NCBI GenBank assembly: GCA_024641635.1 | Contig: JAHECS010000002.1 | Span: forward strand, 133,839 to 182,077 | Length of the DNA stretch: 48,239 nucleotides | Source: Actinomycetes bacterium | GTDB lineage: Bacteria > Actinomycetota > Actinomycetes > S36-B12 | Direction: 5' to 3' | Shown: positions 32,033 through 41,012 of the stretch, in pieces | Layout: each line of letters opens with the position of its first letter | Numbering within the stretch: position 1 is the stretch's first letter | Translations under genes and position numbers: made by a program | Notes under the pieces: model-generated | Databases searched by the model: none | Told to the model about the DNA's origin: nothing | Seen by the model: the letters and a program-made list of their open reading frames with translations, nothing else

Positions 32033-32713
32033 ATGCCCACCGTCCTCGTGGTCGACGACGACCCCACTGTGCGCGAGGTCGTCGTCACCTACCTGCAGCA
32101 GGCCGGCCACGAGACCCTCGAAGCTCCGGACGGTCCTAACGCCATCCGGGCGGCGCAGGGCGATCCCGATCTCGTCGTCCTCGACGTCATGCTGCCCGGG
32201 TTCGACGGCTTCGAGGTGTGCCGACGGCTGCGAGCGGAGAAGCCGGACCTGCCGATCATCATGCTCACTGCCCTGGGCGAGGAGGAGGATCGAATCGCCG
32301 GCCTCGACTCAGGTGCCGACGACTACCTGAGCAAGCCGTTCTCCCCACGTGAGCTCGTCCTGCGCGTGGCCTCCGTTCTGCGTCGGGTCCAGCCGCCGAC
32401 ACCGGCGGCACAACAGGTCCGCGAGGACGGCAACCTCCGCCTCGATCCGGTCGCGCGCACGGCGACCCTCGACGACGCTCCCCTCAATCTCACGTCCCGT
32501 GAGTTCGACCTGCTGGCGCACCTTCTCGGACATCCCGGCGAGGCGTTCTCCCGCGAGGAGCTGCTGTCCGAGGTCTGGGGATGGGAGTACGGCGACCTCA
32601 CCACGGTGACCGTGCACGTGCGCCGGCTGCGGGAGAAGGTCGAGTCCAACCCCAGCCAGCCGACCCGCCTCGTCACCGTGTGGGGCATCGGCTACCGCTG
32701 GGATGCCGCATGA
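32033..32713 (+). CDS. OmpR-family response regulator
   Basis: A 226-residue response regulator. The receiver domain has the acidic pocket (VVDDD at the N-terminus), phospho-acceptor Asp51 in [10 protein letters not shown], Thr79 and Lys101 in YLSKPFSP. The C-terminal winged helix of the PhoB/OmpR type has [28 protein letters not shown] and [13 protein letters not shown]...GIGYRW. It controls transcription when phosphorylated by the kinase that follows. The kinase ATG overlaps this stop as ATGA. The stimulus and regulon are unknown; its neighbours are a thiol-redox lipoprotein and an L,D-transpeptidase, which point to cell-envelope control. Confidence 0.93.
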   Translation: MPTVLVVDDDPTVREVVVTYLQQAGHETLEAPDGPNAIRAAQGDPDLVVLDVMLPGFDGFEVCRRLRAEKPDLPIIMLTALGEEEDRIAGLDSGADDYLSKPFSPRELVLRVASVLRRVQPPTPAAQQVREDGNLRLDPVARTATLDDAPLNLTSREFDLLAHLLGHPGEAFSREELLSEVWGWEYGDLTTVTVHVRRLREKVESNPSQPTRLVTVWGIGYRWDAA

Positions 32714-33711
32714 GATCCGAGGTCGAGGCGGTCCTCATCGCCGCAGGAAGCGCGGCCGCGACGGGCGTGATCGGACTCGGTGCCACGGCACTCATCGGCA
32801 GGCGGTCACCCCGGACAGCCGCCATCGTGGCGCCGTTGATCCCTGTCATCGCCGTGGCGGCCGCGATCTTCGTCTCGGGACGCGCGATGTTCATCTCCTC
32901 ACGCGATCTGACCATCCTGGCCTGGATCGTGGTGGCGGCGTTCCCCATCGCGATCGCGTTCGGCATCTTCGCCGCGCGGCGACTCGACGAGCAGACCCGG
33001 GCTGCGGCCGCCGTGGCGGCCGAGCTCGAGGCCGACCGGGAACTCGAACGCCGGCGCCGCGAGATGGCCTCGTGGATCAGCCACGACCTGCGCACCCCCC
33101 TGGCCGGGATGCGAGCCATGACCGAGGCCCTCGAGGATGGTGTCGCCCCGGATCCGCAGCGCTACTACCGGCAGCTGCACCAGGAGGTCGACCGGCTCTC
33201 CGGCATGGTCGATGACCTGCTCGCGCTGTCGCGCCTCCAGTCCGGCGAGCTGCAGCTGACGCTGGACGAGGTCGACGTCCGAGACGTGGTCTCCGACACT
33301 CTCGCGTCGACGGAGCCGCTGGCGCAAGCCCAGCACGTGCATCTGCACGGCCACGCCGACCCCGGACTCGTCGTCCGAGCCGACGGCCGCGAGCTCTCGC
33401 GTGCCCTGACCAACCTGCTCGTCAACGCGCTTCGGCACACACCGCCGGACGGCTCGGTCACGGTCGACGCCCGGCGCCGGGGCGAGGAGGTCGTCATCTC
33501 GGTGACGGACCAGTGCGGCGGGATCCCCGACGCCGACCTCGCCCGACTCTTCGAGCCGGGCTGGAGCGGCTCCGCGGCCAGGACGCCGGGTGACGGCGCC
33601 GGTCTCGGGCTCGCGGTGGTGAGCGGAGTCATGACGGCGCATGGTGGTGACGTGCGCGCGCACAACACCGAGGAAGGCTGCGCGTTCGAGCTCACGCTCG
33701 CGACACGCTGA
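32710..33711 (+). CDS. Membrane sensor histidine kinase
   Basis: A 333-residue sensor kinase. Three hydrophobic segments fill residues 6-88 with almost no extracytoplasmic domain, suggesting it senses within or near the membrane. A coiled linker rich in Ala, Glu and Arg (about 92-117) leads to the H box [16 protein letters not shown] with phospho-acceptor His125. The N box ([14 protein letters not shown]) and G boxes ([22 protein letters not shown]) of the ATPase domain follow. It should phosphorylate the response regulator encoded just upstream, with which it overlaps by four bases. Confidence 0.92.
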   Translation: MRSEVEAVLIAAGSAAATGVIGLGATALIGRRSPRTAAIVAPLIPVIAVAAAIFVSGRAMFISSRDLTILAWIVVAAFPIAIAFGIFAARRLDEQTRAAAAVAAELEADRELERRRREMASWISHDLRTPLAGMRAMTEALEDGVAPDPQRYYRQLHQEVDRLSGMVDDLLALSRLQSGELQLTLDEVDVRDVVSDTLASTEPLAQAQHVHLHGHADPGLVVRADGRELSRALTNLLVNALRHTPPDGSVTVDARRRGEEVVISVTDQCGGIPDADLARLFEPGWSGSAARTPGDGAGLGLAVVSGVMTAHGGDVRAHNTEEGCAFELTLATR

Positions 33712-33742
33712 CCGTCGGTCACGTGCAACGTAGGCTGATCTG

Positions 33743-34603
33743 GTGATCCGACCCGCACGCCTCGTGTCTGCCGGACTCACGGCAGCCGTCATGGCGGCGG
33801 CACTGCTGATCGCGCCCACCGCTTCGGCCGAGGACCTACCGCCGGCGCCGTCCTCGAGCGAACCTTCCGAGCCGACTCCTGCGCCGGCGGATCCACCGGT
33901 GCAGGATCAGACCTCGCCGGCCGCTGACGCCGAGTCCACCCAGGCTCAGCCAACCGCCCCGCCAGCGGCCCTGCCGGTCGCCCCGGTCGCGAGGCCGAGT
34001 CGACTGCCTCTGCGCGAGGGGGCGACGGGCTGGCGCGTGCGGCACGTCCAGGAGCGACTGCTGTGGCTGGGCTACGACATCTACCCCGGCAATCTCGACA
34101 ACGAGCGAGTGGGCGAATCGACCGTCAAGGCGGTGAAGGCCTTCCAGTCGAAGTTCGGCTTCCGTCCCACCGGCAAGGTGGGGACCGGAACGTACGAGCT
34201 CCTCGACGACGTCGCCGGCCGACCCGGACGCCTGCCGAAGGCGTGCCGGGGCGAGCTGACGATCTGCATCGACAAGGCCCAGCGGCTCGTACGGCTCGTC
34301 GAGAAGGACGAGGTCGTCCTCACCCTGGATGCCCGGTTCGGCTTCGTCGGTGCCGAGACCAACGAGGGCACGTTCCGGATCCACCTGAAGAGCCGGGACC
34401 ACACGTCCAGCCTGTATCGCACCTGGATGCCGTTCGCGCTGTTCTTCTCCGGCGGCCAGGCCGTCCACTACTCGCCCTACTTCGCCCGCGACGGCTACAA
34501 CGGCGCGTCTCACGGGTGCGTCAATCTGCGCGACTACACGAAGGCCCGCTGGCTGTTCGACCAGGTGCCTGTCGGCACCCGGGTGCACGTCTACCGCTCG
34601 TAG
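33743..34603 (+). CDS. L,D-transpeptidase with peptidoglycan-binding domain
   Basis: A 286-residue exported protein. A signal peptide ends near PTASA, followed by a Pro/Ala/Ser-rich linker to about residue 85. Residues 90-155 form a peptidoglycan-binding type 1 domain (GATGWRVRHVQERLLWLGY, AVKAFQSKFGFRPTGKVG). The C-terminal YkuD domain carries the catalytic block HGCVNLRD, preceded by the supporting histidine in AVHYSPYF. It should make 3-3 cross-links in peptidoglycan outside the membrane, a common feature in actinobacteria. The start is GTG with a weak ribosome site. It follows the kinase by 31 bases and may share its transcript. Confidence 0.9.
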   Translation: MIRPARLVSAGLTAAVMAAALLIAPTASAEDLPPAPSSSEPSEPTPAPADPPVQDQTSPAADAESTQAQPTAPPAALPVAPVARPSRLPLREGATGWRVRHVQERLLWLGYDIYPGNLDNERVGESTVKAVKAFQSKFGFRPTGKVGTGTYELLDDVAGRPGRLPKACRGELTICIDKAQRLVRLVEKDEVVLTLDARFGFVGAETNEGTFRIHLKSRDHTSSLYRTWMPFALFFSGGQAVHYSPYFARDGYNGASHGCVNLRDYTKARWLFDQVPVGTRVHVYRS

Positions 34604-34653
34604 GCGGCCGGTGCGACGAGGAACGAGGCAGAACTGGGGCCCTGACAAGGAAA

Positions 34654-34684
34654 ACCCGCGCGGCTGGGGGGCTGTCGCGCGGGT
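34654..34684. terminator. Hairpin after the L,D-transpeptidase gene
   Basis: A 9-base perfect stem, ACCCGCGCG paired with CGCGCGGGT, encloses a 13-base loop in the 213-base gap between the convergent transpeptidase and SDR genes. The rest of the gap shows no gene. It likely terminates the transpeptidase transcript. Confidence 0.65.
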
Positions 34685-34816
34685 CTTCGGGGTCGTGCCC
34701 TGAGGCAGCGGACCCATGTCGCCCGGGGGAGAGCGACACCCTCATTCTGCCCCAACAGTGGCGGCTTGTCATGCCCTGCACGCCGATCGTGAGGTTTCCC
34801 CCCAGCGCTCGTCGGC

Positions 34817-35551
34817 CTAGCTCTGCTGCCCCATGCCCCACATGGCCCACATGGTGGTGCGGGCCGAGCGTGGCTGCTGGAGCACCGTGACGATCGCGTG
34901 GGCGACGTCATCGGCGGTCAGCCAGTCGGCGAATCGGGGATCGTTCTCGACGCGACCGGCACCGATGGCGAACTCGGTGGCCGTCCCCGCCGGGCAGATG
35001 GCCGTCACCCGGATGCCCTTGGCCCGCAGCTCCCGGTCCAGCGAGCCCGCCAGGCCCAGCTGCGCGAACTTCGTCCCGGCATAGACCGCCTCGTCGCCGC
35101 CGCCGCGCAGGCCGGCCACCGAGGACACGATCACCACGTCGCCGCCGCCAGCGTCGAGCATCGCCGGCAGCGCGGCCCGGATCGCCCACACGGTTCCGTC
35201 GTAGTTCGTGTGCATCATGCGCTCGATCTCCGCGTCGCTGTGATCGAGGATGTCGCCGTAGAGGCCGATTCCCGCGTTCGGGACGATCGTGTCCAGGCGG
35301 CCGAACGTCGACACGGCGGCGTCGACGAGCCGCCTGCAGTCCGCCGGCGATCGCACGTCCATCGTCACGCCGAGGGCGTTGTCGGCGCCCAGCCGTGCGA
35401 CGGCCTCCTGGAGCCTCTCCTCGCGCCGGCCGCCAAGCACGACCTTGGCGCCCGCCTCGACGAGCTGACTGGCGGCGGCGGCCCCGATACCCGCAGTCGC
35501 CCCAGTGATGGCGACGACGGAACCGGTCAGGTCACGGGTGGGGTATGGCAT
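34817..35551 (-). CDS. Short-chain dehydrogenase/reductase
   Basis: A 244-residue classical SDR using NAD(P)H. The cofactor motif is TGATAGIG near residue 17, NAG is at IVPNAGIGLYG, and the catalytic set is Ser in VIVSSVAG, then Tyr and Lys in YAGTKFA. The arginines in LGGRREERL at the end of strand 2 suggest NADPH. The substrate is unknown. A strong AAGGAGGAGAT site precedes the ATG. It is divergent from the Gfo/Idh oxidoreductase with 59 bases between them, and the two may act on one sugar-like or polyol compound. No link to the amine modules is evident. Confidence 0.88.
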   Translation of the reverse strand: MPYPTRDLTGSVVAITGATAGIGAAAASQLVEAGAKVVLGGRREERLQEAVARLGADNALGVTMDVRSPADCRRLVDAAVSTFGRLDTIVPNAGIGLYGDILDHSDAEIERMMHTNYDGTVWAIRAALPAMLDAGGGDVVIVSSVAGLRGGGDEAVYAGTKFAQLGLAGSLDRELRAKGIRVTAICPAGTATEFAIGAGRVENDPRFADWLTADDVAHAIVTVLQQPRSARTTMWAMWGMGQQS

Positions 35552-35610
35552 ATCTCCTCCTTGGTCGTGATCACGAACCTACTCCGCGGGGGTGGTGGTT
35601 CACTTGCCGT

Positions 35611-36702
35611 ATGTCGAGTGACCAGATCTCCGTCGTGCTCGTCGGCTACGGCCTGGGGGGACGGGTCTTCCACGGTCCCCTGATCACCGCCGCCCCGGGG
35701 CTGTCCCTCGACGGCATCGTGACGAGCCGCCCCGACCGCTCGGTGCAGGCGTCCCAGGCCCACCCGGATGCCTCCGTCTACGCCTCGATCGACGAGGCTC
35801 TCGCCGCGGGTCACGACCTCGCCGTCATCAGCACCGCGAACGTCACGCACGTCCCGTATGCCGAGCAGTCGCTGCGCGCGGGGCTGCACGTCGTGCTCGA
35901 CAAGCCGATCGCGCCGACGGCCGATGCCGCGACCTCGCTCGCAGCCCTGGCTGCGGAGCAGGAGCGGCTGCTCATCCCCTTCCAGAACCGACGGTGGGAC
36001 AGCGACTTCCAGACTGCCCAGGACGTCGCGGCCAGCGGTCGCATCGGACTCGTGCACAGGTTCGAGTCTCGAATCGAGCGCATGAGGGTGGTGCCGAAGG
36101 CCGGATGGCGGGGTTCGCCCGACCCCGCCGACATGGGCGGCATGCTCTACGACCTGGGCGCCCACGTCGTGGATCAGGCGCTGACCCTTCTCGGACCCGT
36201 CGTGTCGGTCTCGGCCACGGTGCGGTCGGTGCGCCCCATGGACCCGACCGATGACGACGTCGTCCTGCTGCTCACGCACGACTCCGGCGCGGTAAGCCTG
36301 CTCATCGTCAGCCAGATCGGCGCCTTCGCCCAGCCACGGATGACCCTGCTCGGGACCCGCGGAGGGCTGCGGATCGACGCGAGCGACTCACAGGAGCAGG
36401 CACTCGCGGGCGGTGCCGACCCGTCCTCGGACGGTTGGTGGGTCGAGCCCCCGGGCAGCGAGGCCCTTCTCCGAACGGTCGACGACGACAACCGCGCCAC
36501 CGACGGACTCGTCCCACTGGCACCGGGTCGTTGGCCCGACTTCTACCCCGGCGTGGTCGCCGCCGTCCGTGACGGGGCGGCACCCCCCGTCTCCATCGAC
36601 GACGTGATCGAGAACCTGCGGGTGCTGGACGCGGCCCGAGTGGCTGGCACCACGGGCACGACCGTCACGCTGGATCCGCCGGCCGGTCACGCCCCGGACT
36701 GA
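35611..36702 (+). CDS. Gfo/Idh/MocA-family oxidoreductase
   Basis: A 363-residue NAD(P)-dependent oxidoreductase. The N-terminal Rossmann fold has VVLVGYGLGGRVFHGPLI, and the family motif around the catalytic lysine is VVLDKPIAPTADAA. The C-terminal alpha/beta domain includes GGMLYDLGAHVVDQAL with the usual Asp and His. Members oxidise or reduce sugars, inositols and similar polyols. I placed the start at the ATG at 35611, where the Rossmann strand begins shortly after; upstream in-frame sequence is unlike the family. Convergent with the aldose epimerase gene, only six bases apart. YhhX-like or inositol-type substrates are possible. Confidence 0.88.
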   Translation: MSSDQISVVLVGYGLGGRVFHGPLITAAPGLSLDGIVTSRPDRSVQASQAHPDASVYASIDEALAAGHDLAVISTANVTHVPYAEQSLRAGLHVVLDKPIAPTADAATSLAALAAEQERLLIPFQNRRWDSDFQTAQDVAASGRIGLVHRFESRIERMRVVPKAGWRGSPDPADMGGMLYDLGAHVVDQALTLLGPVVSVSATVRSVRPMDPTDDDVVLLLTHDSGAVSLLIVSQIGAFAQPRMTLLGTRGGLRIDASDSQEQALAGGADPSSDGWWVEPPGSEALLRTVDDDNRATDGLVPLAPGRWPDFYPGVVAAVRDGAAPPVSIDDVIENLRVLDAARVAGTTGTTVTLDPPAGHAPD

Positions 36703-36708
36703 CGACAC

Positions 36709-37569
36709 TCAGCCGGCGAGGTCGCGCATGGACCATGTCGTCGTGAGCACGTGCGGTCGCTCCGGGGTCGCCGTGCCGATGCCCCCGTAGGCCGTGGCGC
36801 GCTCGGCGCCTGAGACGAGGCCATCCGGAGGTCCGCTCTGGGGCTCGACGCACGCGCAGTCCGGAAGCTCGTCGTAGACGACGAACCACGTCGAATCCGA
36901 TGCGATGTCGATGGCCAGCGCCTCCGGCCACACCACTTCGGCCCGTCCGTCAGGGACCACGAACGCGTCATCGAACGGACCATCCGCGCGCGAGAACGGG
37001 ACGTCCAGGCCCGTCGGCAGGTGGTCGTCGCCGCGGACGAGCCGCGTTGTTGCGCGCAGTGCCCACTCGAGAGGCCTGCCGACCCCGATGTCGCGCCGGA
37101 ACCAGGGGTGCCAGCCCACGACGCACGGGAACGACGCATCCAGTGCGTGCACCACGATTCGAGTCGTCAGGCGCCTCGGCTCGAGAGTCCACTCGACATC
37201 GACCGCCATCGGCCAGGGCCAGCCGGGGTGGTCGTCCATCGTCATGGAGAGTCGGGCCAGGCCGGTCTCCTCCACGAGTTCGACAACGCGGGTGGGCTGA
37301 CCGAGCGCGGTGCCATGCAGGGCCCACGAACCGTAGGTGGTCGGCAGGAGATGCTCCTTCCCCGCCCACGAGAACCGATTGCCTCGGATCCTCCCCGCCC
37401 AGGGGGCCATGGGATACATGCCGTGCTCGACGGGATCGGCCCCTCGCCAGTGCAGGAGTTCCCTACCGGCAACCGTCCACGACACGGCCCGCCCGCCCGA
37501 TCCGGGATCGATGCCGATCTCGACGTCGCCGACGGAGAGCCGGACCAGGGAGTCAGGAGGCGACGGCAT
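36709..37569 (-). CDS. Aldose 1-epimerase family protein
   Basis: A 286-residue galactose-mutarotase-fold protein. The family histidines are seen in LHGTALGQ and VVGWHPWFRR, and the catalytic glutamate is probably in CVEPQSGPPDGL. It should interconvert alpha and beta anomers of a hexose or pentose. Its place as the last gene of the xylose operon suggests xylose mutarotation, feeding xylose isomerase. The ATG at 37569 lies inside the last codons of the ROK regulator (17-base overlap); another in-frame ATG is seven codons upstream at 37590. The enzyme's true sugar is inferred from context. Confidence 0.85.
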   Translation of the reverse strand: MPSPPDSLVRLSVGDVEIGIDPGSGGRAVSWTVAGRELLHWRGADPVEHGMYPMAPWAGRIRGNRFSWAGKEHLLPTTYGSWALHGTALGQPTRVVELVEETGLARLSMTMDDHPGWPWPMAVDVEWTLEPRRLTTRIVVHALDASFPCVVGWHPWFRRDIGVGRPLEWALRATTRLVRGDDHLPTGLDVPFSRADGPFDDAFVVPDGRAEVVWPEALAIDIASDSTWFVVYDELPDCACVEPQSGPPDGLVSGAERATAYGGIGTATPERPHVLTTTWSMRDLAG

Positions 37570-38770
37570 GGTGCGCGTGGGACACGACATCGATCGGGTC
37601 GGTCAGCAGCCCTTCGAAGGCCGACTCCGCCGCTCCGATGAGAGTGCTGTCTCCGTTCAGCGCCGGGACCTCGACCCGCACCTGCTCGCGGGACGCGGGC
37701 AGCGCGTAGTGGATGCGCCGGTACACGGTCCCGGAGACGAGCGGGAAGATGAGCCGGAGGTGCCCGCCGAGCACGATCACCTCCGGGTTGAACAGGTTGA
37801 CGAGGTTCGCCAGCCCGACGCCCAGCCACTCGCCGACCTCGTCGATCGCCGCCTGAGCCTTGCGGTTGCCGGCAGCGGCTGCAGCGACGACGTCCTCCAC
37901 CTCGACCGAGTCATCGCCCAGGGCGGCCGCGCGGATGATCGCGTCCCTGCCGATCTCCGTCTCCCAGCAGCCCCGGGCGCCGCAGCGGCAGGTGACGCCC
38001 TGAGGATTGACGACCATGTGGCCGACCTCGCCCCCGAAGCCGCCGGCTCCCGTCATGGCGCGACCCTCGATGATGACGCCGCCTCCCACTCCGACCTCGC
38101 CGGACAGGTAGATGAGGTTGCGATTGCTCGCACCGACGCCGCGCACGTGCTCGGCGACCGCGCCGAGATCGGCGTCGTTGCCGACCTCGATCGCCGGCGC
38201 GTAGCCGAACTTGCCGTTCATCGCCTCCCGGACCAGCCCGCCGAGGGGCACGTCCGCCCAGCCCAGGTTGGGCGCCAGCCGCACGCGACCGTCGACGTGG
38301 TCGACGGTGCCCGGCACGCTGACTCCTACGCCCACCCACACCGCATGCGGGGGCGCGTGCCGAAGAGCATGCGCGGTGAGCGTCGTGACATTCCGAATGG
38401 CGGCCTGGGGCGTGTAGCTCGTCCTTTTGTGCGACTGCTCCTTGCGCCACAGCACGGTGCCGCCAAGGCCGACGAGGGCCACCACCGTGCGCTCGACCTT
38501 GAGATCGAGCGCCACGACGACGGCCGACTCGGCGTCCGGCTGGACCAGCAGGGACGGGCGACCCACCTGGCCGGCCGCGCCCGCCACCTCGGTGACGAGT
38601 CCGGCGTCCGCGAGCTCAGAGACGAGCACCCCGACCGTGCTGCGGTTGAGACCGCTGAAGGCCACCAGGTCCGACCGGCTCGCCGCCCCGCCCTCGTGCA
38701 GGCGGCGGAGCAGACGGGCACGGTTGTGACGCCGCAGGTCGTCCTGGGTTGCCGCAGTTCGTGCGGTCAT
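37553..38770 (-). CDS. ROK-family transcriptional regulator, probable xylose repressor
   Basis: A 405-residue ROK protein with an N-terminal winged helix (RARLLRRLHEGGAASRSDLVAFSGLNRSTVGVLVSELADAGLV) and a sugar-kinase-like domain. The zinc site is CRCGARGCWET, and the DxGxT-like region is ALDLKVERTVVALVG. Genes of this design next to xylose operons are usually XylR, released by xylose. GAGAGGCGA lies upstream of the ATG. It follows the permease by 22 bases, so it is part of the operon it should control; the candidate operators are the dyads at 43442-43462 and 43521-43533. Confidence 0.88.
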   Translation of the reverse strand: MTARTAATQDDLRRHNRARLLRRLHEGGAASRSDLVAFSGLNRSTVGVLVSELADAGLVTEVAGAAGQVGRPSLLVQPDAESAVVVALDLKVERTVVALVGLGGTVLWRKEQSHKRTSYTPQAAIRNVTTLTAHALRHAPPHAVWVGVGVSVPGTVDHVDGRVRLAPNLGWADVPLGGLVREAMNGKFGYAPAIEVGNDADLGAVAEHVRGVGASNRNLIYLSGEVGVGGGVIIEGRAMTGAGGFGGEVGHMVVNPQGVTCRCGARGCWETEIGRDAIIRAAALGDDSVEVEDVVAAAAAGNRKAQAAIDEVGEWLGVGLANLVNLFNPEVIVLGGHLRLIFPLVSGTVYRRIHYALPASREQVRVEVPALNGDSTLIGAAESAFEGLLTDPIDVVSHAHHAVAS

Positions 38771-38792
38771 TCGCCTCTCGACCTCTCGGTTC

Positions 38793-40094
38793 CTATGAGG
38801 GTGTCGCGCGCTTCCGCGAGATGGCGTCGACGCTGGCGGCGACGAGGAGCACGAGGCCGGTGACGACGAACTGGATACCGGACTGCTGCGTGATCAACGG
38901 GAGGCCGTTGGCGATGACGGCGATGACCAGACCGCCGATGACGGCGTCCATGACCCGGCCCTTGCCGCCGAAGAGGCTGGTGCCGCCGATGACCGCTGCA
39001 CCCACCGCGAACAGCAGGGTCTGGGCACCGCCGGTCGTCGGGGAGACCGAGTTGTCACGCGAGGCGATCAGCACGCCGCCCAGGGCAGCCAGGGTCGAAC
39101 AGATCATGAAGCAGGCGATCTTGATGCCCTGCACGCTGATGCCCGCTCGACGCGCCGCCTCCGCGTTGCCGCCGGTCGCGTAGATGTGCCGGCCGAAACC
39201 GGTGCGCGACAGCACGAAGGTGAGTCCGACGAGAAGGACCAGGACGACGAGGACCGCCCACGGAACGCCTTCGATCACCGGGATGCAGCCGAGGGGGGCG
39301 TCGCCACTCGACGGGCAGGACTCCTTCCCGGGGCGGACGATCTGGCGCGGCTCGTTCAGGAGATAGACCGTCACACCCAGGAGAACAGCGAGGACGACAA
39401 CCTTGGCAGCCCACACCGACGTGGCCGTGGCCCTGAGCCCGGCCTTGCGACGACCGCTGATCGCGCGCCATCCGACGAAGGCGTAGCCGCCGATGACGAT
39501 GGCCCACAGGAGCCAGCCACCCCACAGCGGCATGTTCTGGTTCATGATCCCGATGAGGAAATCGCTGCGCAGGCGGATGGTGCCGCCCTCGCTGATGATC
39601 AGGAGCATGACGCCCTGGAGGGCCAGGAACATCGCCAGGGTCACGACGAACGACGGGATGCCCAGTCGCGCGACGAGCAGGCCGATGCTGAGGCCGATCA
39701 CCGTGCCGGTGAGCAGGCCGATCATCAGCGCGATCGGCCACGCCAGGCCCCACGACGAGAGCGCGACGGCGAGCACCGCAGCCGCGGTGCCTGCCGTGAA
39801 ACCAGCGGACAGGTCGATCTCGCCGAGGAGGAGCACGAAGACCAGTCCCATGGCGAGGACGATGATCGCGGTCCCCTGGTTGAGCAGGTTCGCGAAGTTG
39901 AAGGTGGAGAAGAAGGTGTCCGGCTTCATGAGGCTGAAGAAGGCGAACAGGACGATGAGTCCGAGCACCGCTGGCAGTGAGCCGACGTCGCCGCCCCTGA
40001 CGCGCGTGAAGTAGTCCCTGATCGCCTGCGGGATGCCCCCGGTGTCTCCGGCCTCGGCGACGTCGACGTTGGTCGGCTGCTGCACGGTGCTCAT
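38793..40094 (-). CDS. xylH: Xylose-type ABC transporter permease
   Basis: A 433-residue membrane protein of the carbohydrate-uptake type 2 permease family. About ten hydrophobic helices are visible; GEIDLSAGFTAGTAAAV and GRHIYATGGNAEAARRAGI (the loop that docks on the ATPase) are typical of XylH/RbsC. A longer loop with PGKESCPSSGDAPLGC lies between mid-protein helices. It forms the channel of the importer with the ATPase and binding protein encoded upstream. The start overlaps the ATPase stop by four bases (ATGA). The xylose assignment rests on xylA and xylB in the same operon. Confidence 0.9.
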   Translation of the reverse strand: MSTVQQPTNVDVAEAGDTGGIPQAIRDYFTRVRGGDVGSLPAVLGLIVLFAFFSLMKPDTFFSTFNFANLLNQGTAIIVLAMGLVFVLLLGEIDLSAGFTAGTAAAVLAVALSSWGLAWPIALMIGLLTGTVIGLSIGLLVARLGIPSFVVTLAMFLALQGVMLLIISEGGTIRLRSDFLIGIMNQNMPLWGGWLLWAIVIGGYAFVGWRAISGRRKAGLRATATSVWAAKVVVLAVLLGVTVYLLNEPRQIVRPGKESCPSSGDAPLGCIPVIEGVPWAVLVVLVLLVGLTFVLSRTGFGRHIYATGGNAEAARRAGISVQGIKIACFMICSTLAALGGVLIASRDNSVSPTTGGAQTLLFAVGAAVIGGTSLFGGKGRVMDAVIGGLVIAVIANGLPLITQQSGIQFVVTGLVLLVAASVDAISRKRATPS

Positions 40095-40879
40095 GCCGCA
40101 CCTCCCAGCTCGGACGCGTCGGGTTGCAGGCCCATGTCTCCCGACCGTCCGGTCGTGATCAGCTCGACGATGCTGCTGTGGTTGACGTCCTTGGCCGACA
40201 CCTGGGCGGCCATCTCCCCGAGGTACAGGCAGGCGACGTTGTCGGCGACCTGCATGACGTCGACCATGTTGTGCGAGATGAGGACGACGCCGAGGCCGGC
40301 ATCGGCGAGGCGGCGGACCAGGTTGAGGACCTGCTCGGTCTGGGCGACGCCCAGCGCGGCGGTCGGCTCATCGAGGATGACCAGCTTGGAGTTCCAAAGG
40401 ACGGCACGGGCGATGGCAACGGTCTGACGCTGGCCGCCGGAGAGGCTGGAGACCTGCTGCCGCACCGACTTCAGCGTGCGCACCGACAGGCCCTTGAGGG
40501 TCTCCGTCGCGCGCTTCTCCATCAGGATCTCGTCCAGGACTCCTGTCTTCGTCTCCTCGCGCCCGAGGAACATGTTGTGCACGACGTCGAGGTTGTCGCA
40601 GAGGGCGAGGTCCTGGTACACGACCTCGATGCCCAGCTCGTTCGAGTCCTTGGGGTCGTGCACGTGCGTCGGCTTGCCCTCGAAGAGGTACTCGCCGGAG
40701 TCGAAGGGGTAGATCCCCGCGACGCCCTTGATCAGCGTGCTCTTACCAGCGCCGTTGTCGCCGACCAACGCGGTCACCTGTCCGGCATAGACGCTGAGGT
40801 CGACGTTGCGCAGGACGTGGACTGGCCCGAAGCTCTTGTTGATCCCCTTGAGCTGGAGGAGGGGGGTGTCTGCAGTCAT
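40091..40879 (-). CDS. xylG: Xylose-type ABC transporter ATP-binding protein (single domain)
   Basis: A 262-residue ATPase with Walker A (GDNGAGKST), the ABC signature (SLSGGQRQ), Walker B (LVILDEP) and the H loop (VLISHNM). It drives sugar import through the XylH permease. It has one nucleotide-binding domain; XylG of E. coli has two in tandem and is about twice as long, so here the ATPase probably works as a homodimer, as in many actinobacterial relatives. I use the ATG at 40879, with AAGGTG upstream, rather than the GTG at 40888. Separated from the binding-protein gene by 133 bases including a hairpin. Confidence 0.88.
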   Translation of the reverse strand: MTADTPLLQLKGINKSFGPVHVLRNVDLSVYAGQVTALVGDNGAGKSTLIKGVAGIYPFDSGEYLFEGKPTHVHDPKDSNELGIEVVYQDLALCDNLDVVHNMFLGREETKTGVLDEILMEKRATETLKGLSVRTLKSVRQQVSSLSGGQRQTVAIARAVLWNSKLVILDEPTAALGVAQTEQVLNLVRRLADAGLGVVLISHNMVDVMQVADNVACLYLGEMAAQVSAKDVNHSSIVELITTGRSGDMGLQPDASELGGAA

Positions 40880-40941
40880 GGTGGTCACCTTGTCATCAGT
40901 GAGTGCCAGTCGGGGGAGTTTTGATTCATCAGTCTTGACGG

Positions 40942-40976
40942 CGGTGGGGGCGGATGTTGCACACCCGCCCCCACCG
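40942..40976 (-). terminator. Hairpin between xylF and xylG
   Basis: Arms CGGTGGGGGCG (40942-40952) and CGCCCCCACCG (40966-40976) form a perfect 11-bp stem with a 13-base loop. It lies just after the binding-protein gene. Such hairpins often let the binding protein be made in excess by partial termination or by protecting the upstream mRNA end. Confidence 0.75.
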
Positions 40977-41012
40977 TTCCGTGCTATCCGGCTATGAACC
41001 GGAGAGGGGGAC